Positions 1 to 8,104 of a stretch of DNA of 64,000 bases are shown piece after piece. Each line of letters begins with the position of its first letter. Positions within the stretch are counted from its first letter, which is position 1. A program made the position numbers and the translations under genes. The stretch spans positions 124,001 to 188,000 of the forward strand of contig JBCCQA010000001.1 of assembly GCA_039024635.1 (NCBI GenBank), in the 5' to 3' direction. The notes under the pieces are model-generated. The model saw only the letters and a program-made list of their open reading frames with translations, was not told the origin of the DNA and made no database searches. The DNA comes from Kuafuiihalomonas sp039024635 (GTDB lineage Bacteria > Myxococcota > Kuafuiibacteriia > Kuafuiibacteriales > Kuafuiibacteriaceae).

Positions 1-361
1 TGGCCCGCCGAATTTTTCCGAAGGTCGAGATGGGGACGAAGATCTGCGCCCCACCCCGGACGGCGAAGCCGAGTTCGCCGAAGTTCAAATCGCCCCCCAA
101 AGACTGAGGGGTGATGGTCGAAATGTCGTTGCGAACCGCCGTCTTGGCCTCGGAAGTCGGTCCACCGATGAGCGTTTGCAGCTGGAAGGTCGGATAAGCC
201 GCGGCGGCTGCTTGATCGAGCAAGGTCTCAGCTTCTGCGACCTGACTCACCGAGGCTTCGATATGGAGGTTCCGGTCCAGCGCCAGATCCACCAGCTGCG
301 GCAGGTCGAGCTCGTCGGCACCCACGGCGACAAAGCCCGCGAAGGCGACTACCAGACTCAC
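1..361 (-). CDS. TolC-family outer membrane efflux protein, N-terminal part (cut by window edge)
   Basis: Reading the minus strand from a GTG gives a short hydrophobic leader (LVVAFAGFVAVGA), then LDLPQLVDLALDRNLHIEAS and SQVAEAETLLDQAAAAAYP. This is the usual opening of TolC-like outer membrane efflux proteins: a helix-starting 'L..lv..Al..N..i' block followed by a coiled-coil segment. About 120 residues are visible and the rest lies beyond position 1. Such proteins form a trimeric outer-membrane and periplasmic channel for tripartite export. The leader lacks a basic n-region when read from the GTG. Arg-Arg-Pro-Asn is encoded just upstream, but no usual start codon is in frame there, so the exact start is uncertain. 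It is divergent from the lnt gene. Confidence 0.7.
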   Translation of the reverse strand, partial: MSLVVAFAGFVAVGADELDLPQLVDLALDRNLHIEASVSQVAEAETLLDQAAAAAYPTFQLQTLIGGPTSEAKTAVRNDISTITPQSLGGDLNFGELGFAVRGGAQIFVPISTFGKIRRA

Positions 362-429
362 GTTCGGCCGGCGGTAACAGACCCATCGTTGACAGGCAAC
401 TGGCGGCCCCGCCACATGACGGCGCTCCC

Positions 430-1923
430 ATGCTCGGTGCGATACTGGCCGCCATCGTCTCGGGGGTCCTCTACTTCTTGGGCTTCACGGGTTTCGGGTA
501 TTGGCCCCTGATCTTCGTCTTCCTGGTGCCAATGTTCGTCGTGGTCGAAGAGCGGAGCGACCTCGCCGCTTTCGGTCTCGGCGAGATCGCGGGAACGGTC
601 GCCATGTACGGCGGCTTCTATTGGGTCGCCCATCTCCTTCAGCTCTTCGCCCACTTGAGCGCGCCCCTCGCCTTCCTGGGTCTTACGCTGCTGTGCATCT
701 ACAACGGAGGAACCTTGGGGCTGGAGGCCCTGATCTACGTCCGCATGCGCCGTCAGAATTGGCATCCGGCTTTGTGTGGGGCGGTCGCGATGACCGCGGT
801 GGAGGCCAGCTACCCGCTTCTCTTTCCCAACTACGCCGCCAACGCGCTCTATCGCACGCCGCTCTTGACCCAGCCCGTCGAGCTCTTTGGCATGGCCGCG
901 CTCGGCGTCCTGGTGGGAGGCGTCAACGGGGCTCTCGCTGGAGCCTGGCGCAACCGAGGCGACCGGAGCATCGCCCTTCGCCATGGAGCCGCGGCGGCCT
1001 CGCTTCTCGCTGGCTTCGCGATCTACGGCGCCGTTCGTATCCCCATGCTCGAAGAGGCGATCGAGGACGCACCGACGATGAAGGTCGCCCTCATCCAGGC
1101 CAACCATGGGGCGGGCAGTGGCGTCAGCCGCAAGAAGCAGTCCGAAGACCACCGCCGGATGACCCGCCGCGCTCATCGCAGCCACCCCGACCTGGACTTG
1201 GTGGTCTGGCCCGAATCAGGCTACGGAGGCGCCATTCGACGTGAGCAAGAAGACTTGCTTTACGTCACCGGAGGGACCCCGGTCCCGGTCGCCCTCGGCG
1301 TGACGACGGTGGAGTATCCTGAGGGTGAGCGACGCCTAAGCTACAATTCGGCGGTACTGACTTCGACCAGCGCTCAGCGGATCGGACTCTACGATAAGAT
1401 TGAGCTTCTGATGTTCGGCGAAGGTCTACCCTTCGAAGAGACGGTTCCCGCCATACGTGAGTGGTTCCCACAGGCTGCCCGTTTCGAGCGCGGCCGGCGT
1501 TTTGAGCATCTGGTTCATCCCTCTGGCATCCGAATGATGCCTCTCATCTGCTACGAAGATCTCTTGCCGGCACTGGTCCGGAGGCTGTGGACGAAGGCGG
1601 GACCGGCCGACGTGCTTCTCAACTTGACGAACGACAGCTGGTACGGTGATAGCCACGAGCCACGCACGCACTTGGCACTTGCGACCTTCCGCAGTATCGA
1701 GGCCCGCAGGTCCATGATCCGCTCGACCAACACCGGCGTCAGCGCGTTCATCGATCCGCTGGGTCGCATCGCCGACAGCACACCCCAGTACGAATCGGCG
1801 ACTCTCGTGGGAGAGGTGGCCATCCTCAAAAGCGGTACTTCGCTTTTCATGCGCATCGGCAACGTGTTGGGCTACGCGGCAATCGCATGGGCTCTTTTCG
1901 CTGTCTTCTGGCGGCGGCGCTAG
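430..1923 (+). CDS. lnt: Apolipoprotein N-acyltransferase
   Basis: Transfers an acyl chain to the N-terminal Cys of lipoproteins in the inner membrane, the last step of lipoprotein maturation. The first ~210 residues are hydrophobic membrane segments. From residue 217 (MKVALIQANHG) a nitrilase-fold domain follows with the three expected catalytic residues: Glu262 in VVWPESGYGG, Lys323 in LYDKIELLMFGE and Cys374 in MPLICYEDLLP. A final hydrophobic stretch closes the protein. Its 497 residues are close to the family size of about 510. The many lipoproteins encoded nearby fit with a functional Lnt. The next gene starts 37 bases before its stop, so the two are probably co-transcribed. Confidence 0.95.
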   Translation: MLGAILAAIVSGVLYFLGFTGFGYWPLIFVFLVPMFVVVEERSDLAAFGLGEIAGTVAMYGGFYWVAHLLQLFAHLSAPLAFLGLTLLCIYNGGTLGLEALIYVRMRRQNWHPALCGAVAMTAVEASYPLLFPNYAANALYRTPLLTQPVELFGMAALGVLVGGVNGALAGAWRNRGDRSIALRHGAAAASLLAGFAIYGAVRIPMLEEAIEDAPTMKVALIQANHGAGSGVSRKKQSEDHRRMTRRAHRSHPDLDLVVWPESGYGGAIRREQEDLLYVTGGTPVPVALGVTTVEYPEGERRLSYNSAVLTSTSAQRIGLYDKIELLMFGEGLPFEETVPAIREWFPQAARFERGRRFEHLVHPSGIRMMPLICYEDLLPALVRRLWTKAGPADVLLNLTNDSWYGDSHEPRTHLALATFRSIEARRSMIRSTNTGVSAFIDPLGRIADSTPQYESATLVGEVAILKSGTSLFMRIGNVLGYAAIAWALFAVFWRRR

Positions 1924-3035
1924 GCGTCGGCTGTGGGCTCGCGCCACCGCCGAGTCAGCTCGTGATGCCTACACCGCCCGCACCCGTGCCGGCCGCCCAT
2001 CGGCTGCGGGTGGCCGTGCTTCCCTTTCTCGATGGTCGCACCGAGGCACCGGCGCCAAGGGGTCGCTACGTCTACGGAGGGGTCGAGTATCGAGGCACGG
2101 AACTGCGGGGCGACGCCATGAGTCAGCTGACCCAGGCCTTTGCCGAGCGGCTCCTGACTCGAGGTGTCTTCGAGGAGATCCTGCTCGTTCGCGACCGCAG
2201 TCAGGCCCGCAGCGCAGACCTCTTCCTGACCGGTCGCGTGCGTCGAGCGCGTGGCTACGTGGAGGCCTCGCCCGACCAGGACGATAGCGAGGAAGCGAAA
2301 GCTCGAGGCCCCTTGGCCTGGATAGTGGCCGAGGTTGACGTTCAGGATCTCCGCCTGGTCGATCGCGAAGGGCAGGTCCGCTTCGACGGAGCCACGGGCT
2401 GGGCCCTTCATCGACAAACGCGTGGGGTCGAAGATCCATGGGCCGTCCTCGGCGAGGCCTGGGCCCAAGCCGCCGACCAGGTTGCGGGCGTTTGGCGTGA
2501 GGCGGAGCTACAAAGTGCGAGGGTCCCGGATCAGGTGGGTCTCGCCCCCGGCAAGCTGGGCTTCGATGCGCTCACTGAGCGTGTCCCGACCGGCTGGAGC
2601 GCCTACCGCGATGATGCTCGAAGCCCGCGAGGCTGGTCCGGCGACGCGTCATGTGCGCGGCTGGTGCTAAGCCAGATGCATGGCCTGAGATTCCATCGTG
2701 CCTTGGGGCCATACGTCCCACAGGCCCGAGTGTGGCGATGTCCGCCGGACGTAGAGCTGGAGTGGGATGAGGGAGAGTCCTATGCCGCCAAGCTCGCTGG
2801 TCGGAGTAGCGATGGTCGATGGCTCTTCGTTTCGGTGGTCGGCGCCTCGAACTGGAGTGGGGCGGAAGAACAGCTGGTGGAGGCGCTCGCAGTCGAGCCT
2901 CCCGAGCAGTCCTACGTCTTCAAGATTCCTTTGGTTCAGCCTGCGCGTCCCCGACCCAGCCCTCGGCATCGGAGCCCAGGTCCTCCGACCCTTCGACCTG
3001 CGCCGATTCGACGAAGCCCGAGTAGGGCCCAGTGA
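1887..3035 (+). CDS. Predicted exported protein of unknown function
   Basis: 382 residues with an N-terminal leader (MGSFRCLLAAALGVGCGLAP). The Cys is preceded by Gly-Val-Gly, so it could be a lipoprotein, but the lipobox is poor. After a Pro-rich linker comes 'RLRVAVLPFLDGR', a phrase seen at the start of periplasmic lipoproteins that sum up envelope components, then a mixed alpha/beta region (residues ~60-350). The last ~30 residues are Arg/Pro/Ser-rich and unlike the rest, so the true C-terminus may be shifted in frame. It overlaps the end of lnt by 37 bases. I do not recognise a family. Confidence 0.7.
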   Translation: MGSFRCLLAAALGVGCGLAPPPSQLVMPTPPAPVPAAHRLRVAVLPFLDGRTEAPAPRGRYVYGGVEYRGTELRGDAMSQLTQAFAERLLTRGVFEEILLVRDRSQARSADLFLTGRVRRARGYVEASPDQDDSEEAKARGPLAWIVAEVDVQDLRLVDREGQVRFDGATGWALHRQTRGVEDPWAVLGEAWAQAADQVAGVWREAELQSARVPDQVGLAPGKLGFDALTERVPTGWSAYRDDARSPRGWSGDASCARLVLSQMHGLRFHRALGPYVPQARVWRCPPDVELEWDEGESYAAKLAGRSSDGRWLFVSVVGASNWSGAEEQLVEALAVEPPEQSYVFKIPLVQPARPRPSPRHRSPGPPTLRPAPIRRSPSRAQ

Positions 3036-3257
3036 ACGACGTGACGACGCATCTCCCTGGGGCTCGGTCCACGCGGTCCGAGACTGATGCTTGGTCGACC
3101 CATGCCCCGGGCTCGGCCTCAGGATGAGCAAGGCGCTGATACCATAAGCCCAAAACAGAAGGAGCCCGTCGCGCCGACGATGGCGAAGCTCGCAATCTCG
3201 TGTAGTGGCGCGCCTCCGGCCGAGAGCTTGCTCTGACCGGCGGAGCGAGGGATAACC

Positions 3258-4790
3258 GTGAGGGTTCGGCGGCACATGACCTTCGGCTTCAACCAATCAC
3301 TGTCGACCGAGCTGGCCTATGTCGCGGTCGAGGAGTGCCTGCGTCTCGGGGCCAGCTACGCCGAGGCGCGCTTCGAATCTAGGCGGACGGAAGAACTCCG
3401 CACGCGCGGTGGCCGACTCGTCCAGTCCAGGTTGACCATCGATCAAGGCATCGGGATCCGGACCTTGGTGCGAGGTGCCTGGGGCTTCATCGCCGTCGCC
3501 GAGCCTTCGCGGCACGATGTAGCCGTAGGGGCTCGCAGGGCGGTCGAGCTGGCCCGGGCGGCGGGTGTTCTGCGGCCGTCGATCTCCCATATCCCCGCCA
3601 TGGAGGTTCAGAGGGGCTCCTTTCGCACTCCGAGGGTCCGAGACCCCTTCGAAGTTCCGCTCGAAGAGAAGGTCGAGCGCCTGCAAGAGATCGATCGGTA
3701 TATGATGCAGACGCCCCAGATCGTGACCACGAGAAGCCTCTGGCTCGGTCACAGCGTGCGAAAGATCCTGGTTACCTCCGAAGGCTCCGAACTCGATCAA
3801 GACCTCCTTCGATCCAGCCTCGGTTTCGAAGCCGGCGCCTCGGATGGGATCGAGCTGCAGATGGCCTCCTTTCCTCCGGCCCGTCAGGGCGTTTTTGGTG
3901 GGGGTTGGGAGCGGGTCGAAGCTCTGGACGTCCAGGCCTGCGCCGAGCGGGTGGCGCGCCAGGCGGCGGAGCAGCTGGAGGCGGACCTGTGCCCTTCCGA
4001 CACCACCACGTTGGTTCTGAGCCCCGAAACCTTAGGCGCTCACGTATTGGGCTGCCGAGGCCTGTTCGACTTCGACCGCATGAAGGAACGTGGCGACGGC
4101 TCGCTCCTGGGCGAGCGGGTCGGGAGTGAGCAGCTCGGCTTGCGCAACGAACCCGAGCTGGAAGGGGGCGCGGGGACGGTGGCCTTCGACGACGAAGGCG
4201 TTCCTGCCCGGGCCACGACTCTAGTCAAGTCCGGCGTGCTGGAGGGAATGCTGGCCAGTCGTTCCTCCTTCGACGAGTTGGGGCTCAACGAGCCGTCGGG
4301 TGCGATGCACGCCGTGTCCTGGAGTCAGCCGCCGGAGATCCGGCCCAGCAACCTCGTCGTCGAGGGCGGAGAAGGAAGCCTGGACGACTTCGCCCGCGAC
4401 CTGGCGAACGGAATCCTGATCGAAGGCATGCGAAGCTTCGCGCTCAGCGAGCGAGGCGGCGAGTTCGTGGCGGTCGGGGAGCGGGCCTGGGAGATCAAGA
4501 AGGGCGAGAGGGTCCGCATGCTGAAGAACCCGGCCTATCGTGGGAAGACGCGGGCCTTTTTCGAGAGCCTCGAAGGCGTGGGAGCGTCGGACGACGCGGC
4601 GGCGGCCGGAGCCCCGGTGGGTAGCAAAGGACGGCCCGAGCAGTTTCTGTCCATTGGCGTCAGAGCGCCCTGCGCGCGATTTACCAAGGTCGAGCTTGGA
4701 AGTTCGGAGCTACCGCCCGGTGACTCCGTGGACCTTCCGGTCGTTGGACCCAAAGAGGGATCGACCCCGCCTCGAGCGAGCAAGGGCTGA
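3258..4790 (+). CDS. TldD-like protein with a degenerate metalloprotease motif
   Basis: TldD with its partner PmbA (TldE) forms a zinc metalloprotease that degrades unfolded or leader peptides. The N-terminal half matches TldD (ALxxGAsYAEARFE, then RGGRLVQSRLTIDQGIGIRTL, then GAWGFIAVAEPS). In TldD the zinc site is HEaxGH. Here the aligned block is AHVLGCRGLFDFDRMKERGD, starting near residue 261, so Glu and the second His are gone. The C-terminal Cys-Gly-Lys-Gly motif reads GSKGRPEQF, so the Cys ligand is also lost. Downstream core blocks (EGVPARATTLVKSGVLEGML, GGEFVAVGERAWEI) are retained. The GTG start has GAGGGA six bases upstream. Its stop overlaps the pmbA-like start (ATGA). It is probably a non-catalytic partner. 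Confidence 0.85.
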   Translation: MRVRRHMTFGFNQSLSTELAYVAVEECLRLGASYAEARFESRRTEELRTRGGRLVQSRLTIDQGIGIRTLVRGAWGFIAVAEPSRHDVAVGARRAVELARAAGVLRPSISHIPAMEVQRGSFRTPRVRDPFEVPLEEKVERLQEIDRYMMQTPQIVTTRSLWLGHSVRKILVTSEGSELDQDLLRSSLGFEAGASDGIELQMASFPPARQGVFGGGWERVEALDVQACAERVARQAAEQLEADLCPSDTTTLVLSPETLGAHVLGCRGLFDFDRMKERGDGSLLGERVGSEQLGLRNEPELEGGAGTVAFDDEGVPARATTLVKSGVLEGMLASRSSFDELGLNEPSGAMHAVSWSQPPEIRPSNLVVEGGEGSLDDFARDLANGILIEGMRSFALSERGGEFVAVGERAWEIKKGERVRMLKNPAYRGKTRAFFESLEGVGASDDAAAAGAPVGSKGRPEQFLSIGVRAPCARFTKVELGSSELPPGDSVDLPVVGPKEGSTPPRASKG

Positions 4791-6151
4791 TGATGCGAGA
4801 GCAGGAGGAAGCCTTCCGAATCTTGGAGTCGGCCCTCGCGCTGGCGTCACAAGGGGTCAGCGAGGCCGAGGTTGCGCTGTGCGGCGGTCATTCGGGGGAG
4901 ACAGGCTTCTGTACCGACGGCTTGGTCGACTGCCGCGAAATCAACTCCGAGGCCATCACGGTCCGAGTGGTCAAGGAGGGCAACGTCGTCCAGGTGGGCA
5001 CCACCGATTTCAGCCGTGAAGGCATCCTCGAGGCGGCCGAAGAGGCACAGCGCCAGGTGGACGTACTCCAGCCCTCGGAGTTCGAGCGCAGCCTCCCCGA
5101 CGCACAGCACTACACCGTCATCGAGGCTTTCGACGCAGCGGCCGAAGCCACGCGCTCTCTCGAGCGGGCCGCCATGGCGTCCCGGGCCGTCCTCAAGGCC
5201 AAGGAGCGAGGCTATCGAACCCGTGGCCGATGCGTGGTGCGGCGCGGGGGCATGGACGCTGGCGGCCAAGTGACCCCTTACGCCATCGCGAACACGAAGG
5301 GTCTGCTCGCCTACCATCCGAAGACTCGGGTCGAATATGGGGTCGAGTTCGGCGATGCCGAAGGTCGCTTCGGCGCGGCTCGCTTCGATGCCCATGCCGT
5401 CGCATCGGTCGATCCGGACCGGATCGTTGAGACTGCGCTCGCCGAACTGGAGTCGGCGAGCGCCTTTCGTCCGGTCGGGCCCGGCCTGAACAAAGCACTG
5501 TTGGGGCCCGCGGCGGTGGGAGAGCTCGTCCGCTTCATCGGATTGACCTGCGGTGCAGGCATGGTGGAGTCCGGAGCCTCCTTCCTCTCCGACAGGATCG
5601 GGAGTCTCATCTGCAGCAAGAGGGTGAGTCTCAGAGACGACTTCTCCCATCCGCTTCATCGAGGCATGCCCTTCGACCTGGAGGGAGTCGCGCGCAAGCC
5701 GGTCGACATCATTGTCGAAGGTGTCGCCAAAGGCCCCGTGTATTCCTGGGAGAACGCAGCCCGCCTGGAAGGTGAAGCTACGGGCCATCGCCAGAGCCAG
5801 GCCGTCGTTGGCGAGTACGAAGGAGCACGTCACCTCGTCATGGACGGCGAAGGCGCGCCGCTCGAAGAGCTTGTTCAGATGGTCGAACTCGGGGTCTACA
5901 TCTCCGACCTCGAGCACGTTCGGCTCGTCGACAGCCAGAAGGTTAGGGTGACCGGGGTCAGTCGGGGGGGCGTCCGCGTGGTCGAGGATGGCGAGATCGT
6001 CGCCTTCGGTCCTCCCCTCCGCATGGAGTGCAGCGTCATCGACTTGCTGGGTTCCGTACTTGGTTCCGGTCAGCCGGTCTGGTCGCCGGGGGGCGTTGTG
6101 CCTTCGCTCGTCGTGGACGGCCTGCCTCTGAGACCGACGGCGGCCTTCTAG
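4790..6151 (+). CDS. PmbA/TldE-family protein
   Basis: Second member of the TldD/PmbA pair. It shows the PmbA/TldE layout over 453 residues: an N-terminal EAEVALCGGHSGETGF segment with a mixed alpha/beta domain, then the C-terminal barrel domain ending in FGPPLRMECSVIDLLGSVLGSG, which resembles the PmbA tail. PmbA-type subunits normally lack the zinc ligands and act with TldD. Its ATG overlaps the TGA of the upstream TldD-like gene, so translation is coupled and a heterodimer is likely. Because the TldD partner here has lost its metal motif, the pair may bind substrate without cleaving it, or use a TldD encoded elsewhere. Confidence 0.85.
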   Translation: MMREQEEAFRILESALALASQGVSEAEVALCGGHSGETGFCTDGLVDCREINSEAITVRVVKEGNVVQVGTTDFSREGILEAAEEAQRQVDVLQPSEFERSLPDAQHYTVIEAFDAAAEATRSLERAAMASRAVLKAKERGYRTRGRCVVRRGGMDAGGQVTPYAIANTKGLLAYHPKTRVEYGVEFGDAEGRFGAARFDAHAVASVDPDRIVETALAELESASAFRPVGPGLNKALLGPAAVGELVRFIGLTCGAGMVESGASFLSDRIGSLICSKRVSLRDDFSHPLHRGMPFDLEGVARKPVDIIVEGVAKGPVYSWENAARLEGEATGHRQSQAVVGEYEGARHLVMDGEGAPLEELVQMVELGVYISDLEHVRLVDSQKVRVTGVSRGGVRVVEDGEIVAFGPPLRMECSVIDLLGSVLGSGQPVWSPGGVVPSLVVDGLPLRPTAAF

Positions 6152-6157
6152 CCTGCT

Positions 6158-8059
6158 TCAGTTTCCCCGAACCTCGAGTCTGTCGCGCTCGAAGTCTGCG
6201 ATGACCTTCAGTTTGGCCCCAGCGGGAACGTCGACGTCTTTGACGACGACCGGCGTCGCCCGGCGGAGGGAACCCGGCCGCTCGATGGGGGGGCAGCTCG
6301 TGCCTTCGATGGAAATCCGATGGCGGCCGGGTCGAAGGCGATGGTCGTAGCTCGGCGTACTTCGAGCAATGACGACACCGTCGACCGTCACTCGGCTCGA
6401 GCAGGAGCGGGTCCCAAAGGCGACGGTCGCTTCCTTGGGGGGGGTGGGCGGCGCCTCCCTGGACGTCGGCGCCTTGGCCGAAGTGGGCAAGGCGCCAACC
6501 TCGGCGGCGACGGAGACCGTCTCGGTGCTCGCCGACTCGTCGGGGGGCGCGGTCGGCGTCGAGGAGGGCGCGGTCTCGTCTTCCGCTGGTTCGGGTGCCT
6601 GAACCTCTGCCGTAGCCGTGGTAGGGAGGGTTTCGGTGTCGGGACCATCGCTGAAGCCGATGGCGGCCAGGACCACCACGGTGGCCGCCACGGCGCCGAC
6701 GACGAGGGGCAGAAAAGGTCGACGGGTCGGAGGGGCCTCCCCCGGGGTCGACGTGTAGCTCATGGGCGCGACGGGCGCTTCGACGCCGGCCCACGGGCTC
6801 ATGGTCGAGGAAGGGGGGGGCGTCGGGACCCTGCTCGGCGCCGATGCGGTCTCGTCTCTGGTGATCCGAGTGTGAACGGGTGGCTGGCTCGTTCCGAGGG
6901 CTGGGGTCTCCTCGACGGACGAGTCGCTCTTAACGAGCAGGGGCGTCGAACCTGGGGTCGCGTCGGGTGAGCTGGGAAAGCGGGTGGCGATGGTCTCGAT
7001 GTCGTCGGTGATGGAGTGTTCGATCGCCTTGGAGATGACGTCGCTCAGTTCGAGGGTGCTCGGAACCGAAATCGGCGGAAGCTCGGTTTGGGTCTCTTCT
7101 TGGCGTCGTAGCTCCAGCAGCTCCGTGGCGAGCTTGCCCAGCTTTCGATGGTCTTCGTCGGGATGAAACAAGAAGCGAAGTCGGGCGAGCTGTTGGGCGA
7201 GATCGGCCGCCGTCTCCACTCTCCTCTCGGGACTCTTGGAGAGAAGCCTGAGGACGAGCTCACTGATCTCGGGCGCCACGCTCGGGTTGCGCTCGGAAGG
7301 ATCTGGGACGTTGTGCGCTCGCATCAGGGAGCGGGTCGTCTCGTCGTCGGGCCGCCAGAACAGGGCCTCGCCGGTGAGCATTTCGAAGAGGAGGAGGCCG
7401 GTCTGGTAGATGTCGGTCCTGGGGTCCACGTCCAGGCCGACGGCCTGCTCGGGGGACATGTAGCCCGTGGTCCCCTTCACGACCCCCGCTCGCGTCTTGG
7501 GCATGGCGGCAGCGGCAGAGGCGGTCTTGGCGATGCCGAAGTCCAGGATCTTGACCTCGCCCTCCCGGGAAATCAGGACGTTGCGGGGATTGAGGTCGCG
7601 GTGGACCAGACCCAAGGGCTCGCCGTCCGGCCCGTGTTTCCGGTGGGCGTAGTCCAGACCCTTGGAGACTTCCTCGGCCACCAAGAGGGCGAGACCCGGG
7701 TTGAGCGTTCGCCCGAATTTTCGGGCATGATCCAGGAGTTGAAAGACGTCCAGGCCATCCACGAACTCCATGGCGATGAAGTAGGTGCCGTCGACGCGGC
7801 CGAGCTCGTAGATGCCCACCACGTTGGCGTGATTGAGACTGACCGCGATCTTGGCCTCGGCCACGAAGCTCTGAACGAACTCGGGGTCCCGTGCGTACTG
7901 AGGCAGGATCTGCTTGATCACCAGATCCTTCTCGAAGCCGTCGGCGCCGTAGAGCTTGGCCGCGAAGACCTCGGCCATCCCGCCCACCGCAATGCGGCGC
8001 GTGAGGAAGTATTTGCCGAAGGTGGTGGGTTGGAACACGAGGCCCCCAGGCGAAGCCAC
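6158..8059 (-). CDS. Membrane-anchored Ser/Thr protein kinase
   Basis: Eukaryotic-like (PknB-type) kinase of 633 residues. It has a Gly-rich loop (RIAVGGMAEVF, ~22-32), the ATP-binding Lys49 in VIKQI, the catalytic loop HRDLNPRN with Asp155, DFG with Asp173, and an activation segment ending GTTGYMSPEQA. The loop carries Asn where Lys is usual (HRDLKPxN), a common kind of variation in myxobacterial kinases. After residue ~310 comes a long Ser/Thr/Pro-rich linker, one membrane segment near residue 450 (FLPLVVGAVAATVVVLAAI), a second low-complexity stretch, and a C-terminal beta-rich PEGA-like domain (VTVDGVVIARSTPSYDHRL). The start is GTG; a second GTG seven codons in is possible. It is convergent with pmbA and divergent from the next gene. 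Confidence 0.93.
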   Translation of the reverse strand: MASPGGLVFQPTTFGKYFLTRRIAVGGMAEVFAAKLYGADGFEKDLVIKQILPQYARDPEFVQSFVAEAKIAVSLNHANVVGIYELGRVDGTYFIAMEFVDGLDVFQLLDHARKFGRTLNPGLALLVAEEVSKGLDYAHRKHGPDGEPLGLVHRDLNPRNVLISREGEVKILDFGIAKTASAAAAMPKTRAGVVKGTTGYMSPEQAVGLDVDPRTDIYQTGLLLFEMLTGEALFWRPDDETTRSLMRAHNVPDPSERNPSVAPEISELVLRLLSKSPERRVETAADLAQQLARLRFLFHPDEDHRKLGKLATELLELRRQEETQTELPPISVPSTLELSDVISKAIEHSITDDIETIATRFPSSPDATPGSTPLLVKSDSSVEETPALGTSQPPVHTRITRDETASAPSRVPTPPPSSTMSPWAGVEAPVAPMSYTSTPGEAPPTRRPFLPLVVGAVAATVVVLAAIGFSDGPDTETLPTTATAEVQAPEPAEDETAPSSTPTAPPDESASTETVSVAAEVGALPTSAKAPTSREAPPTPPKEATVAFGTRSCSSRVTVDGVVIARSTPSYDHRLRPGRHRISIEGTSCPPIERPGSLRRATPVVVKDVDVPAGAKLKVIADFERDRLEVRGN

Positions 8060-8090
8060 ACGCTTCGCGGCTCCGAATTTTGCCCTGGAC

Positions 8091-8097
8091 GGAGAGG
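8091..8097 (+). promoter_or_regulatory. Strong Shine-Dalgarno ahead of a non-standard ATC start
   Basis: GGAGAGG lies seven bases before an in-frame ATC at 8105. No ATG, GTG or TTG in this frame lies between it and the lipoprotein Cys codon. The motif and its spacing are what pick the start of the following gene. Confidence 0.5.
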
Positions 8098-8104
8098 CAG
8101 CGCA

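Noticed and set aside
4847..5917. 356-codon minus-strand frame across the pmbA-like gene
   Set aside because: Antisense shadow of a gene with a recognisable family; no motif, start signal or family of its own.
7148..8104. Upstream half of a 939-codon plus-strand open frame
   Set aside because: It is antisense to the kinase domain, whose motifs are unmistakable. Only the part from 8105 shows a leader and Kelch-like repeats.
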